64,000 nucleotides of DNA from Kushneria sinocarnis (lineage in GTDB: Bacteria > Pseudomonadota > Gammaproteobacteria > Pseudomonadales > Halomonadaceae). Positions 1-8,993 of the stretch are shown here, piece by piece. The translations under genes were made by a program, and so were the position numbers. Numbering within the stretch: the stretch's first letter is position 1; every line of letters starts with the position of its first letter. The DNA lies in assembly GCF_003633775.1 (NCBI RefSeq), contig NZ_RBIN01000006.1, positions 186,001-250,000 on the forward strand. The letters are read 5' to 3'. A model generated the notes under the pieces. It saw only the letters and a program-made list of their open reading frames with translations. It did not search any database and had not been told where the DNA came from.

Positions 1-265
1 CTATATTCCCCGCCGCAACCGCCGCGCCATCCGGGTGGCCGCCGAGGTCTATCGCGGCATCGGCCGGCGCCTTGCCCGCTCGGGCCATGCTTGGCATCAG
101 GGACGGGTCCATGTCCCCCTGGGCGGCAAGCTCTGGCTGGCTACCCGCACCCTCGGCGGTCAGGGGGATATTCGCGCCCCCGGGCGGGCGCGTCACGATC
201 CCGAACTGCATCGTCACATTGCCCATCGTCCCGGCGCCGATGCCGGGGTCCGCGAGATGCCATGA
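1..265 (+). CDS. crtB: phytoene synthase, C-terminal end only
   Basis: The last 87 residues of a protein entering from the left edge. The visible part starts YIPRRNRRAIRVAAEVYRGI and continues with a conserved IGRRL segment and a short arginine-rich tail, which is the C-terminal pattern of squalene/phytoene synthases. The enzyme condenses two geranylgeranyl diphosphates into phytoene, the first committed carotenoid step, at the membrane surface. The stop codon overlaps the start of the lycopene cyclase gene in an ATGA, so the two are co-translated in a crt operon. The catalytic DxxxD motifs lie outside the window. The identification rests on this short tail plus the neighbour. Confidence 0.8.
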   Translation, partial: YIPRRNRRAIRVAAEVYRGIGRRLARSGHAWHQGRVHVPLGGKLWLATRTLGGQGDIRAPGRARHDPELHRHIAHRPGADAGVREMP

Positions 266-1398
266 ATGGCCCTCACCCTGACAGCAATCCTCGGGTTCCA
301 CTGCTGATTCTCGGCGGAGGCTGCGCCGGGCTGAGCCTTGCCTACCGGCTGGCTTGCAGTCCTGCGCCTCCCCGCACCATCATCATCGAACCGCGCCATG
401 AACACAGCGATGACCGTACCTGGTGCGGCTGGGCGCTGACCCCGCATCCGTTCAGCGATCTGGTCACGGCCCGCTGGGAGAGCTGGTGGATCCATACGGC
501 GCAGGGCAGCCAGCATGTCACCGGCAGCCCCTGGCCCTACGAAATGCTGAATTCGGCCGCGTTTCACGAACGGACGCTGTCCGCCATCGAGGCCCATCCC
601 GACATTGCCCTCTGGCGCGGTCACCGCGTGGTGGCCATCGAGGATCACGCCGATGGCGTGCAGGTCCGACTTGCCGACGGACAGCAGCTGCAGGCACGTC
701 ATGTGGTGGATACCCTGCCCCGCCCCGAGCGACTGGGCACGCCCTGGGCGTGGCAGGACTTTGCCGGACTGGAGATCGAAGCCGGGGGCATCGACGCCAC
801 GCAACCACCGGATCTGATGGACTTCCGGGTCGCCACGCCGGAGCAGCTGGATTTCATCTATCGGCTGCCCCATGCACCGGGGCGTGCACTGTTCGAGTGG
901 ACCCGCTTCGGCCGGCCGGCCTCCGATCCCCATGCGCTGAGGGCGTCGCTGATCGCCCATCTCGAGGCGCAGTTCCCCGGAGGCTATCGCATTGTGCGCG
1001 AGGAGATGGGCTCCCTGCCGATGGCGCCGCCCACGGCCGTCTCCCATGGCGCACGCGTGGTGGCCGGCGCCTATGCCGGTTCGATGCGGGCGGCAACCGG
1101 TTACGCCTTTCACGCCATCCAGCGCTGGGCCGATGAGTGCAGCGAGGCGCTGCTGAAGGGTGATCCTCCCCGTGCGCCCCGACGCCAGCCGTGGCTCGAG
1201 CGTCTCGACCGGATCTACATGAGGGCCATCGAGCATCACCCCGGCAAGGCTCCCGAGTTCTATCGTCAGCTGTTTGCGCGGGCCCCGGCTGCCAGCGTGG
1301 TACGCTTTCTGGCCGGGGCTCCGCGCTGGCGCGATACCCTGAACATCATGCGCAGCCTGCCACCGGGCCCGTTCCTGCAGGCGGCGCTGCGGGGATAG
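262..1398 (+). CDS. crtY: lycopene beta-cyclase (CrtY family)
   Basis: A 378-residue flavoprotein-like cyclase. An N-terminal dinucleotide-binding loop, LLILGGGCAGLSLAYRLA, lies near residues 11-28, followed by DDRTWCGW, which resembles the conserved lycopene-cyclase segment. The family converts linear lycopene to beta-carotene without net redox change. I chose the ATG at 262 because it overlaps the crtB stop as ATGA; the frame is open further upstream but only over crtB. Length fits bacterial CrtY. Together with crtB it indicates a beta-carotene or zeaxanthin-type pigment; crtI, crtE and crtZ are not in the window. Confidence 0.9.
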   Translation: MNGPHPDSNPRVPLLILGGGCAGLSLAYRLACSPAPPRTIIIEPRHEHSDDRTWCGWALTPHPFSDLVTARWESWWIHTAQGSQHVTGSPWPYEMLNSAAFHERTLSAIEAHPDIALWRGHRVVAIEDHADGVQVRLADGQQLQARHVVDTLPRPERLGTPWAWQDFAGLEIEAGGIDATQPPDLMDFRVATPEQLDFIYRLPHAPGRALFEWTRFGRPASDPHALRASLIAHLEAQFPGGYRIVREEMGSLPMAPPTAVSHGARVVAGAYAGSMRAATGYAFHAIQRWADECSEALLKGDPPRAPRRQPWLERLDRIYMRAIEHHPGKAPEFYRQLFARAPAASVVRFLAGAPRWRDTLNIMRSLPPGPFLQAALRG

Positions 1399-1562
1399 CC
1401 GCTTGCCAATCCCCGACGATTGCTCTTGAATGGATGCCATCGGCGACCCCTCGGGCCGTCCCGGACAGGCCAGGATGTCGCAGCGCCTGATCCCCGCTTT
1501 CATCCACATCAGCATGGCGTATCCGCCCGGAAGCCATGGATGCGTGACAGGACTCGACTCCC

Positions 1563-2936
1563 ATGGCCCATGACCTGCCCGATGACGAAGCGGCCCGCTT
1601 TCTCGCGGCCCACCCCGAGGTGGCGCATATCGATCTGCTGATCAGCGATCTCAACGGGGTGATCCGCGGCAAGCGCATCCCCCGGGACAACCTGCAGAAG
1701 GCCTGGCAGGAGGGCATTCATCTGCCGGCCTCGCTGTTCGCGCTGGACATCTCCGGCAATACCATCGAGGAGACCGGGCTGGGCCTGGAGAGCGGCGACG
1801 GCGATCGCCGCTGTGTGCCGGTACCCGGCACGCTCACCCTGGCTCCCTGGCAGCGCACGCCCACCGGCCAGCTGCTGATGACCATGCTCGATACCGACGG
1901 CTCCCCCTTCGAGGCCGATCCGCGTCAGGTCCTGAGCCGCGTGCTGGCGCGCTTCTTGTCCCGTGACATGCGTCCGGTCACGGCACTGGAGCTGGAGTTC
2001 TATCTGGTCGATCTGCAGCGCGACGAGCACGGCCTGCCGCTGCCGCCCTGCTCACCGCTGACCGGCGAGCGCGCTCGCCAGAGTCAGGTCTACTCGATCT
2101 CCGAACTCGACGAGTATCAGGCCTTCCTCGACGATATCGCAAGCGCGGCGCGGGAGCAGTCGCTGCCGCTGGATACCGCACTCAAGGAGTGCGCGCCGGG
2201 CCAGTTCGAGATCAACCTGCTGCATGGTGATGATGCCCTGCGCGCCTGTGACGATGCCGTCATGCTCAAGCGACTGATCAAGGGCGTGGCGATCAGCCAC
2301 GGCTTCGAGGCGACCTTCATGGCCAAGCCATGGGGCGGGGAAGCCGGTAGCGGTACCCATGTGCACATCAGCCTGATCGACAGCGCCGGCAACAATCTGA
2401 TGGCAGATGGCGATGCCCCGCTGGGCAGCCGACTGCTGCATCAGGCCGCGGCCGGCATGCTCGAACTGATGCCGGAGTCGATGGCCATCCTGGCGCCCAA
2501 CCTGAACTCCTACCGGCGCTTCCAGCCGGCGCTCTACGTCCCCATGGCACCGACCTGGGGGTACGACAACCGTTCGGTGGCACTGCGCGTGCCCGCCGGC
2601 CCTCCCGCCGCCAAGCGGCTCGAGCATCGTGTCGCCGGGGCCGACGTCAATGTCTACCTGCTGATGGCGACTCTGCTGGCTGCCATCGAACACGGCATTC
2701 GCCATGAACTGACGCCGCCCGACCCCATCGAGGGCAACGCCTACACCAGCGTGGCCCCCGGCCTGCCCGATTCATGGGGCAAGGCACTCGATGCCTGGGC
2801 CGCCAGCACGGTACTGCGCGAGGCGCTGGGCGAACGGTTTCACCACGTCTATCTGGCCAACCGCGAAGCGGAACGCGCCCAGGCACGCCAGGCCGTCAGC
2901 GCGCTGGAATATGACTGGTACCTGCGCACGGTCTGA
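1563..2936 (+). CDS. puuA: glutamine synthetase-family gamma-glutamylputrescine synthetase (copy 1)
   Basis: A 457-residue glutamine-synthetase fold protein. The N-terminal beta-grasp contains LLISDLNGVIRGKRIP, typical of the PuuA/GlnA3 branch rather than housekeeping GlnA. The catalytic domain shows the metal-binding ELEFYL, the GSGTHVHISL histidine segment, NSYRRF and the NRSVALRVP ATP/arginine region. The family ligates glutamate to putrescine using ATP. It stands alone on the plus strand, convergent with the nine-gene minus-strand polyamine run, and ends 12 bases from the EamA gene. It is clearly divergent from the second copy at 6353-7720, so the two may prefer different amines; the exact substrate is inferred. 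Confidence 0.85.
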   Translation: MAHDLPDDEAARFLAAHPEVAHIDLLISDLNGVIRGKRIPRDNLQKAWQEGIHLPASLFALDISGNTIEETGLGLESGDGDRRCVPVPGTLTLAPWQRTPTGQLLMTMLDTDGSPFEADPRQVLSRVLARFLSRDMRPVTALELEFYLVDLQRDEHGLPLPPCSPLTGERARQSQVYSISELDEYQAFLDDIASAAREQSLPLDTALKECAPGQFEINLLHGDDALRACDDAVMLKRLIKGVAISHGFEATFMAKPWGGEAGSGTHVHISLIDSAGNNLMADGDAPLGSRLLHQAAAGMLELMPESMAILAPNLNSYRRFQPALYVPMAPTWGYDNRSVALRVPAGPPAAKRLEHRVAGADVNVYLLMATLLAAIEHGIRHELTPPDPIEGNAYTSVAPGLPDSWGKALDAWAASTVLREALGERFHHVYLANREAERAQARQAVSALEYDWYLRTV

Positions 2937-2948
2937 GCGCCGTGCCCC

Positions 2949-3797
2949 TCAGCTCAGCCGCATCACCACCATGCCGGCAAGCATCATGCCGGCGGCCAGC
3001 ACTCGTCCTCGACCGAGCGGCTCCTTCAGCCACAGCGTGGCGATCAGCAGCGCAAACAGTATGCTCGACTCGCGCAGTGCCGCCACCAGCGCCATCGGCG
3101 CCCGACTCATGGCCCAGATGACAATGCCATAGGCCAGCAATGACATTGCCCCACCGCCCAGGCCGACTCGCCAGTAGCCGCTCAGTGCCGCCAGCGCACG
3201 CCGACCGCGCAGCCGCCACAGCATGCCGCCCATGACCAGCCCGTTGACGGCAAACAGCCACAGCGCATAGCCCGGGGCATGACCATTGATGCGCGCACCG
3301 GCACCATCACTCAGGGTATAGGCGGCAATGAAACAGGCGGTCATCAGGGCACACCCGATCGTTCGGCGATCGATGGGCGCGGCCCCGCGGCGGCCGCCCA
3401 CGAATGCCATGGTGACGATACCGCCCACCAGTACCAGTACGCCACTCACCTCGGCCGGCGCCAGCGGATCGCCGAGCCACATCACGCTCACCAGCGTCAC
3501 CAGCAGCGGCGCCGCACCGCGCGCAACGGGGTAGACCTGCCCCAGCTCGCCGATGCGGTAGGCCCGTGCCAGATAGACGTTATAGCCGATGTGCATGACG
3601 GCCGAGAGTGCAAGCCACGGCCAGGCCGCCCTCACCGGTACCGGCACGAAAGCGAGACCGAGGAGCGCCAGTCCTCCCGAGCCGATCTGGATCAGGGTGA
3701 TGGCCAGCAGGCGGTCGAGGTTGACGCGTACCAGCGCATTCCAGCCGGCGTGCAGTGCGGCAGCGGCAAGAATGGCGAGAAAGACCGAAGTGGTCAT
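2949..3797 (-). CDS. EamA/DMT-family inner-membrane transporter
   Basis: A 282-residue hydrophobic protein with about ten membrane segments and two internally similar halves, the layout of EamA (drug/metabolite) transporters. The first helix begins at residue 4 and the protein ends just after the last helix. The start has a GGGGG ribosome site just upstream. It is the last gene of the minus-strand polyamine run, 71 bases after the FAD oxidoreductase gene, so it may export an amine or pathway product. The substrate cannot be read from the sequence. Confidence 0.85.
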   Translation of the reverse strand: MTTSVFLAILAAAALHAGWNALVRVNLDRLLAITLIQIGSGGLALLGLAFVPVPVRAAWPWLALSAVMHIGYNVYLARAYRIGELGQVYPVARGAAPLLVTLVSVMWLGDPLAPAEVSGVLVLVGGIVTMAFVGGRRGAAPIDRRTIGCALMTACFIAAYTLSDGAGARINGHAPGYALWLFAVNGLVMGGMLWRLRGRRALAALSGYWRVGLGGGAMSLLAYGIVIWAMSRAPMALVAALRESSILFALLIATLWLKEPLGRGRVLAAGMMLAGMVVMRLS

Positions 3798-3868
3798 GAG
3801 CCCCCGGTTTCAGAAGAACTCATGACAGTAGCATGGCCCCGTCATGATGCCAGCCTGCCCGGACGCCA

Positions 3869-5191
3869 CTAGATGCCCAGCCGATCTCTCAGCGCATAGT
3901 ACCAGGCGCCCAGCGCCGACAGCGGTACCGCAAAGCGCCGCCCGCCGGGAAACGGCAGATGAGGAATACCGGCAAAGGCGTCAAAGCGCTGGCTCTCGCC
4001 ACGAATCACCTCGCCGATCAGTCGCCCGGCAAGATGGGCGCAGGTCACACCGTGGCCGGAGTAGCCCTGGGCGTAGTAGACGTTGTCGTTGAGCCGGCCG
4101 AACTGGGGCAGCCGGTTGAGGGTCATCAGAAAGGCCCCGCTCCAGGCATGGTCGATGCGCACATCGCTCAGCTCGGGGAAGGTTTCGAGCAGTTTGGGGC
4201 GAATGACGGCCTCGATGCTGGCCGGATCGTGCCCGCCGTAGCTGACCCCGCCGCCGTAGATCAGTCGTCGCTCGCGCGAGAGCCGGTAGTAGTCGAGCAG
4301 ATAGTTGCAGTCCTCGACGCAGCGATCGGTCGGCAGCAGTGCCCGCGCCCGGGCCTCGTCCAGCGGCTCGGTGGCGATCATCTGGGTACTGCAGGGCATG
4401 CTGCGCTGCAGCAGCTCGGGCACGCTGTGCTGCCCCGGGCCCTGGCCGAGATAGGCATTGCCGGCGATCACCACCCGCTCGGCATGCACTTCGCCTCCGG
4501 GCGTGCGCACCACCGCCGGCTGACCATGAAGCAGCTCGCTCATCGGCGAGTGCTCGAAGATGCGCCCACCCAGCGACTCCAGCGCCCGCGCCTGCCCCTG
4601 CACCAGATTGAGCGGATGCAGATGGCCGCCGCTGTGATCGAGCAGCGCGCCCCGATAGCGGTTCGAGCCGATCTCGCGACGGTACTCGTCCGGCCCCAGC
4701 AGCTCGAGCCGGTCGTGCCCGTAGCGCGCCCAGAGCTGCTGATGTTCACGCAGCGCCCTGAACTGACGCTCATTGCAGGCGGCAAACAGGTTGCCATCCT
4801 TCAGATCGCAGTCAATGGCGTACTGCGCGACACGTTCGCGAATGATCCGATTGCCCTCGAACGCCATGTTTCCCAGTGCCCGGGCGGTCTCGGCGCCGTA
4901 GTGCGCCTCGATGACATCCATGTCGCGGCTGTAGCTGTTGACGATCTGCCCGCCGTTGCGTCCCGAAGCGCCAAACCCGATGCGCACCGCCTCGAGCACC
5001 ACCACCCGATGACCCTGCTCGGCCAGATGCAGCGCCGCGGAAATACCGGTAAAGCCGGCGCCGATCACACAGACATCGGCGCTCACCGTACCATCGAGGC
5101 GTGCGCGCTCGCGGCGATCGTTCATCGAGGCGACATACCAGGAGGCGGCATGCTCGCCCCGGGCTGCCTGGGAGTTGCTGTTGCTGCTCAC
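3869..5191 (-). CDS. puuB: FAD-dependent gamma-glutamylputrescine oxidase-like protein (copy 1)
   Basis: A 440-residue DAO-fold amine oxidase. The Rossmann loop CVIGAGFTGISAALHLAEQG falls near residues 41-60, followed by FGASGRNGGQ, which contacts the flavin in this family, and a C-terminal YYAQGYSGHGV FAD signature. PuuB oxidises gamma-glutamylputrescine to the aldehyde, releasing ammonia and hydrogen peroxide. It lies between a PotF-like binding protein and the EamA transporter, on the same strand as the whole putrescine block. A paralogue sits at 11902-13179. Family placement is firm; which copy serves which amine is inference. Confidence 0.85.
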   Translation of the reverse strand: MSSNSNSQAARGEHAASWYVASMNDRRERARLDGTVSADVCVIGAGFTGISAALHLAEQGHRVVVLEAVRIGFGASGRNGGQIVNSYSRDMDVIEAHYGAETARALGNMAFEGNRIIRERVAQYAIDCDLKDGNLFAACNERQFRALREHQQLWARYGHDRLELLGPDEYRREIGSNRYRGALLDHSGGHLHPLNLVQGQARALESLGGRIFEHSPMSELLHGQPAVVRTPGGEVHAERVVIAGNAYLGQGPGQHSVPELLQRSMPCSTQMIATEPLDEARARALLPTDRCVEDCNYLLDYYRLSRERRLIYGGGVSYGGHDPASIEAVIRPKLLETFPELSDVRIDHAWSGAFLMTLNRLPQFGRLNDNVYYAQGYSGHGVTCAHLAGRLIGEVIRGESQRFDAFAGIPHLPFPGGRRFAVPLSALGAWYYALRDRLGI

Positions 5192-5222
5192 TGGTTACCG
5201 ATATCCTGAATCATGGGGCCGA

Positions 5223-6284
5223 CTAACGGCTGCGCACTTCGGTCCAGAGCTGCTGAATGAACTGCAGATCCTCTCCGGAGAGTGCCGGCGTCACGCTCAG
5301 CCGCTGCCGGGTCTTCTCATCCGGCAGGGCCGGAGGCTGGCGCAGACGGGGCTCCAGCCGTGGCAAGGCATCCCGGTTGGGCGTGGTGTAGCCGGTAAAA
5401 TTCGAAATCCGGGCGGCCACTTCCGGCCTGAGCATGTAGCTGATGAACTGCCGGGCCAGCTCGGGGTGAGGCGCATGCTTCGGGATCACCATGCTGTCCA
5501 CCCAGCGCTGGGAGCCCTCTTCAGGCACGAAGAAACCCACCTTCCGATAGGCTTCACCCCCCGTGGCCCGCTTGTTGACGTAATCACCGTTATAGGCGAT
5601 GCCGACCTGGATCACACCCCGGGCCACCTGATCGATCGCCGCCAGTCCATTGACGAAGCCACTGAAATTGGGCCGGTTCATGGTCGACCGGGCCGCCTTC
5701 GCAGCCGCGACCCACTGCTTGCGATCATGGCAATCGAAACCGTGGCCCTGCCAGGCACAGATCGTGCCCAGGGTAAACTGACCATCGCCCTTGAGCAGCG
5801 CGAAGGGCTGCTCGGCATTGAGCTCGGGGTCATAGAGCGCATCCCAGCTGTGCGGCAGGTTCGGGAGGGTTTCGGTATTATAGACAATCCCGGTATCGCC
5901 CCACTGATAGGGTACGCTGTAGCGCCCCTCGGGGTCGTAGGATGGCGCCCGGAACTCGGGGAAGAGATGATCACGCCCGGTCACCTTCTTCCCCAGCGGC
6001 TGCAGCAGATCGGCCTGCACCAGCCGGGCCACGAAATAATCGGTGGGAAAGACCACATCATACTGACGGTCCCCGCCGGCGCGCAGCTTGGCCAGCATCT
6101 CGGCATTGGAGTTGTAGTAGCTCTGCACGACATTCACGTCGTACTGCTGCTCGAAGTCATGAATGACCCCGGGCGGCATGTAATCGGCCCAGTTGAACAG
6201 ATAGAGCCTGTCGGCGGCCTGTGCCATGGCACTGCCGGCCAGCAGCGCTGCGGCCAGGAGCCAGCGGACTGACGGAAACTGCAT
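5223..6284 (-). CDS. potF: periplasmic putrescine/polyamine-binding protein (copy 1)
   Basis: A 353-residue PotD/PotF-type solute-binding protein. The start at 6284 gives a clean signal peptide (MQFPSVRWLLAAALLAGSA, then AQA|AD); the frame stays open upstream but without signal-peptide character, and GGGGAGGG precedes this ATG. The mature protein starts with LYLFNWADYMPPG, the family hallmark that forms the polyamine aromatic/acidic pocket. It would deliver putrescine to the PotGHI complex. It sits downstream of the second synthetase gene and is one of two PotF-like proteins in the operon, perhaps with different specificity. Confidence 0.88.
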   Translation of the reverse strand: MQFPSVRWLLAAALLAGSAMAQAADRLYLFNWADYMPPGVIHDFEQQYDVNVVQSYYNSNAEMLAKLRAGGDRQYDVVFPTDYFVARLVQADLLQPLGKKVTGRDHLFPEFRAPSYDPEGRYSVPYQWGDTGIVYNTETLPNLPHSWDALYDPELNAEQPFALLKGDGQFTLGTICAWQGHGFDCHDRKQWVAAAKAARSTMNRPNFSGFVNGLAAIDQVARGVIQVGIAYNGDYVNKRATGGEAYRKVGFFVPEEGSQRWVDSMVIPKHAPHPELARQFISYMLRPEVAARISNFTGYTTPNRDALPRLEPRLRQPPALPDEKTRQRLSVTPALSGEDLQFIQQLWTEVRSR

Positions 6285-6352
6285 GCTGCCCTCCCCGCGC
6301 CCCGTTACGGGACGTCTCCCCTGAATGTTGTTGTCATCCGAACAGCTGGCCG

Positions 6353-7720
6353 CTAGACCCGCAGCAGCAGATGCTCCCGCTCCCACGAGCTGATCACCCG
6401 GAAGTACGCCTGGTGCTCGGCGCGCTTGACGGCCAGGTAGCTCTTGACGAAACGCTCGCCCAGCACGTCGGCCAATGCCTCGCATTCGCTCAGCAGCGAC
6501 AGCGCCGGCCCCACGTCGTTGGGCAGGGTGAAGCCCGAGGCCCATGCCGACCCGGACAGCGGCGGTCGGGCGTCGATCCGGGTCATCATGCCGAGATAGC
6601 CACAGGCCAGCGAGGCCGCCATCACCAGATAGGGGTTGGCATCGGCCCCGGGCAACCGGTTTTCCACCCGCATGTTCTGCGCCGAGCCCACCGGCACCCG
6701 CAGGCCTGCGGTGCGATTGTCGAATCCCCACTCGACGTTGACCGGTGCCGAACCGCTGGTATCGCTCGGCATCAGACGACGATAGGAGTTGATGTTGGGG
6801 GCGAAGAACGGCATCGCCGCGGGCATGTACTGCTGCAACCCGCCCACGTAGTTCAAAAACAGCTTGCTGGGATCACCGTTCTCGTCGGCAAACAGGTTGC
6901 GCCTGCCCTCGCTGTCCCACAGGCTCTGATGAATGTGCATGGCACTGCCGGGCTCGTTGGCCATCGGCTTGGCCATGAAGGTGGCATACATGCCGTGGCG
7001 CAGAGCCGTCTCGCGCAGGGTTCGCTTGAAGATGACCACCTGATCGGCCAGCGCCAGCGGATCGCCGTGCTGGAAGTTGACCTCCATCTGACCGGCACCC
7101 TCTTCGTGGATCAGGGTGTCGATATCGAGCTGCTCGGCTTCGCAGAAGTCGTACATCTCCTCGAAGACGGGATCGAACTCGTTGACGGCGTCGATGCTGT
7201 AGGACTGACGCCCGCTCTCCTGACGTCCCGAGCGCCCGACCGGGGGCTCGAGCGGGTAGTCCGAATCGACGTTGGTCTTGACCAGGTAGAACTCCACCTC
7301 GGGGGCCACCACCACCCGCCAGCCTCGCGCTGCGTAGAGTTCGAGCACGCGCTTGAGCACGTAACGCGGCGCCACCTCGACCGGCTCGCCGTTCATGTAG
7401 TAGCAGTCGTGGATGATCTGCGCCGTCGAATCCTCCGCCCACGGCACCGGATAGACCGCCGCCTGATCGGCCACCAGCTGCATGTCGAGCTCGGCCGGAT
7501 TCCAGAAGCGCAGCTCATCATCATCCGGGTAGCCGCCGGTCACGGTCTGGATGAAGATGGAATCCGGCAGTCGCGGCCGGCCACCATGCAGATACTTGCC
7601 GGCCGGCATGATCTTGCCCTTGAGAATGCCGGTCAGGTCACTGACCAGACACTCCACTTCGGTAATGCCGTGTTCCTCGAACCAGGCATTCATGTCAACG
7701 CCCCTGCGCTCCACCGCCAT
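6353..7720 (-). CDS. puuA: glutamine synthetase-family gamma-glutamylputrescine synthetase (copy 2)
   Basis: A 455-residue glutamine-synthetase fold enzyme. The start at 7720 has AGGAG at the right distance; open frame continues upstream without coding character. Motifs seen: VECLVSDLTGILKGKIMP, EVEFYLV for metal binding, GSAMHIHQSLWD, NSYRRLMP and NRTAGLRVP for ATP and glutamate. It is closer to canonical PuuA than copy 1. It lies between two PotF genes in the minus-strand polyamine operon, which supports ATP-dependent glutamylation of imported putrescine as its role. Confidence 0.88.
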   Translation of the reverse strand: MAVERRGVDMNAWFEEHGITEVECLVSDLTGILKGKIMPAGKYLHGGRPRLPDSIFIQTVTGGYPDDDELRFWNPAELDMQLVADQAAVYPVPWAEDSTAQIIHDCYYMNGEPVEVAPRYVLKRVLELYAARGWRVVVAPEVEFYLVKTNVDSDYPLEPPVGRSGRQESGRQSYSIDAVNEFDPVFEEMYDFCEAEQLDIDTLIHEEGAGQMEVNFQHGDPLALADQVVIFKRTLRETALRHGMYATFMAKPMANEPGSAMHIHQSLWDSEGRRNLFADENGDPSKLFLNYVGGLQQYMPAAMPFFAPNINSYRRLMPSDTSGSAPVNVEWGFDNRTAGLRVPVGSAQNMRVENRLPGADANPYLVMAASLACGYLGMMTRIDARPPLSGSAWASGFTLPNDVGPALSLLSECEALADVLGERFVKSYLAVKRAEHQAYFRVISSWEREHLLLRV

Positions 7721-7824
7721 AACGGCTCCTGATACTGGTATTGCGATGACAAGGACCCGGGAGCGCCCGGTCGGCGCGGCGCCCTCATGCGGCACTGCCG
7801 CAGTTTCCCGGTCCTTCGACCGCT

Positions 7825-7862
7825 CATGCCAGCGCCCCGGCAATGGCCGGGGCGCTGGCATG
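7825..7862 (-). terminator. 17-bp perfect hairpin between potF and puuA
   Basis: CATGCCAGCGCCCCGGC at 7825-7841 pairs perfectly with 7846-7862 across a 4-base loop. It lies 2 bases beyond the stop of the potF gene that ends at 7865. There is no T-run, so it may be an mRNA-stabilising or attenuating structure that lets the abundant binding-protein message accumulate over downstream genes, rather than a full intrinsic terminator. Confidence 0.55.
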
Positions 7863-7864
7863 GA

Positions 7865-8941
7865 TCAGCGGGATTTCACCTCGTTCCAGAGCTGCTGGAA
7901 GGTCTGCAGCTGCTGCCCGTCGAGACTCGGGGTGAACTGCAGCCGCGCCATCTGCTCCTTGCTCGGCTGTGCCGGCGGGCCCTGCAGCTCTTCATCGAGA
8001 TAGGGTACCGCCGCTTTGTTGGGGGTCGAATAGCGATTGTAGTTCGACAGCCGGGCGCCGATCTGCGCCTCCAGAATGAAGTTGATGAACTCGTGCGCCA
8101 GCTCGGGGTGCGGCGCCCGGGCCGGGATCATCATCGCATCGACCCAGAGCTCCGAGCCCTCCTTCGGCAGCATGAAATCCAGATGCTCATACGCCTCGGG
8201 ATTTTCCGACCGGTTCAGCAGGTAATCACCGTTATAGGTCAGCCCCACCTGGGAGACCCCGCGCTCGAGCTGCTGCAGTACCGGAGTACCATCGACAAAG
8301 CCGGTAAAGTTGCGCCGTCCCTTGGTATCGAGCAGCAGTTTCGCGGCCTCTACCCAGGCCTCCCGATTGGCACAGTTGTAGTCATTGCCCTGCCATGCGC
8401 AGGCCGCACCCAGCATGACCTGGCCATCCGTCATCATCGAGAACGGCTGTGACGCGTTGACGTCGGGATCGAACAGCAGCGACCAGCTCTGCGGCGCATC
8501 GGGAAAGGTCTCGGTATTATAGACGATGCCGGTGGTCCCCCACTGATAGGGCACGGAATACTGCGCCTGCGGGTCGTAGGCCGGGTTCTGGAAGCGCGAC
8601 ATGACATGATCGAGGTTGGGGATCTGCGACCTGTCGAGCTTCTGCACCAGCCCGGAGTCGATCAGCCGCGGGATGAAATAGTTCGAGGGCACGATGACAT
8701 CGTACTGGCTGTCGCCACCGGCCTGCAGCTTGGCATACATCTCCGCCAGAGAGCCGAAGTAGCTCTGCACCACATCGACATCATGGCGCTGCTCGAATTC
8801 GCTGATGATTTCCGGATCCATGTACTGGGTCCAGTTGAACAGATACAGCTTCTGCTCTGCCGCCGGAGTGGTGCCGGCAGCCAGCGCACTGCCGAGACCC
8901 AGCGTCAGCAGCACGGCATTGCGCATGTTGGCCATTCCCAT
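7865..8941 (-). CDS. potF: periplasmic putrescine/polyamine-binding protein (copy 2)
   Basis: A 358-residue PotF-type binding protein, paralogous to the one at 5223-6284 and sharing LYLFNWTQYMDPEIISEFEQ-type and IVYNTETFPDAPQSWSLL-type segments with it. The start at 8941 is preceded by GGGAG nine bases away and gives a signal peptide ending near AGTTPAAEQ; in-frame starts at 8950 and 8986 are possible. It follows potI by 52 bases, so this copy is the probable cognate receptor of PotGHI. Confidence 0.88.
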   Translation of the reverse strand: MGMANMRNAVLLTLGLGSALAAGTTPAAEQKLYLFNWTQYMDPEIISEFEQRHDVDVVQSYFGSLAEMYAKLQAGGDSQYDVIVPSNYFIPRLIDSGLVQKLDRSQIPNLDHVMSRFQNPAYDPQAQYSVPYQWGTTGIVYNTETFPDAPQSWSLLFDPDVNASQPFSMMTDGQVMLGAACAWQGNDYNCANREAWVEAAKLLLDTKGRRNFTGFVDGTPVLQQLERGVSQVGLTYNGDYLLNRSENPEAYEHLDFMLPKEGSELWVDAMMIPARAPHPELAHEFINFILEAQIGARLSNYNRYSTPNKAAVPYLDEELQGPPAQPSKEQMARLQFTPSLDGQQLQTFQQLWNEVKSR

Positions 8942-8993
8942 CTGAATCATCTCCCTGCCTGTCGGTATTGGTGTAGAGGGCTTCATGACATCG

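Noticed and set aside
1399-1562. Extra gene between crtY and the synthetase
   Set aside because: No frame with ribosome site; only intergenic DNA seen.
3959-5209. 416-codon rightward frame
   Set aside because: Exact antisense of the FAD oxidoreductase gene, no ribosome site, no domain.
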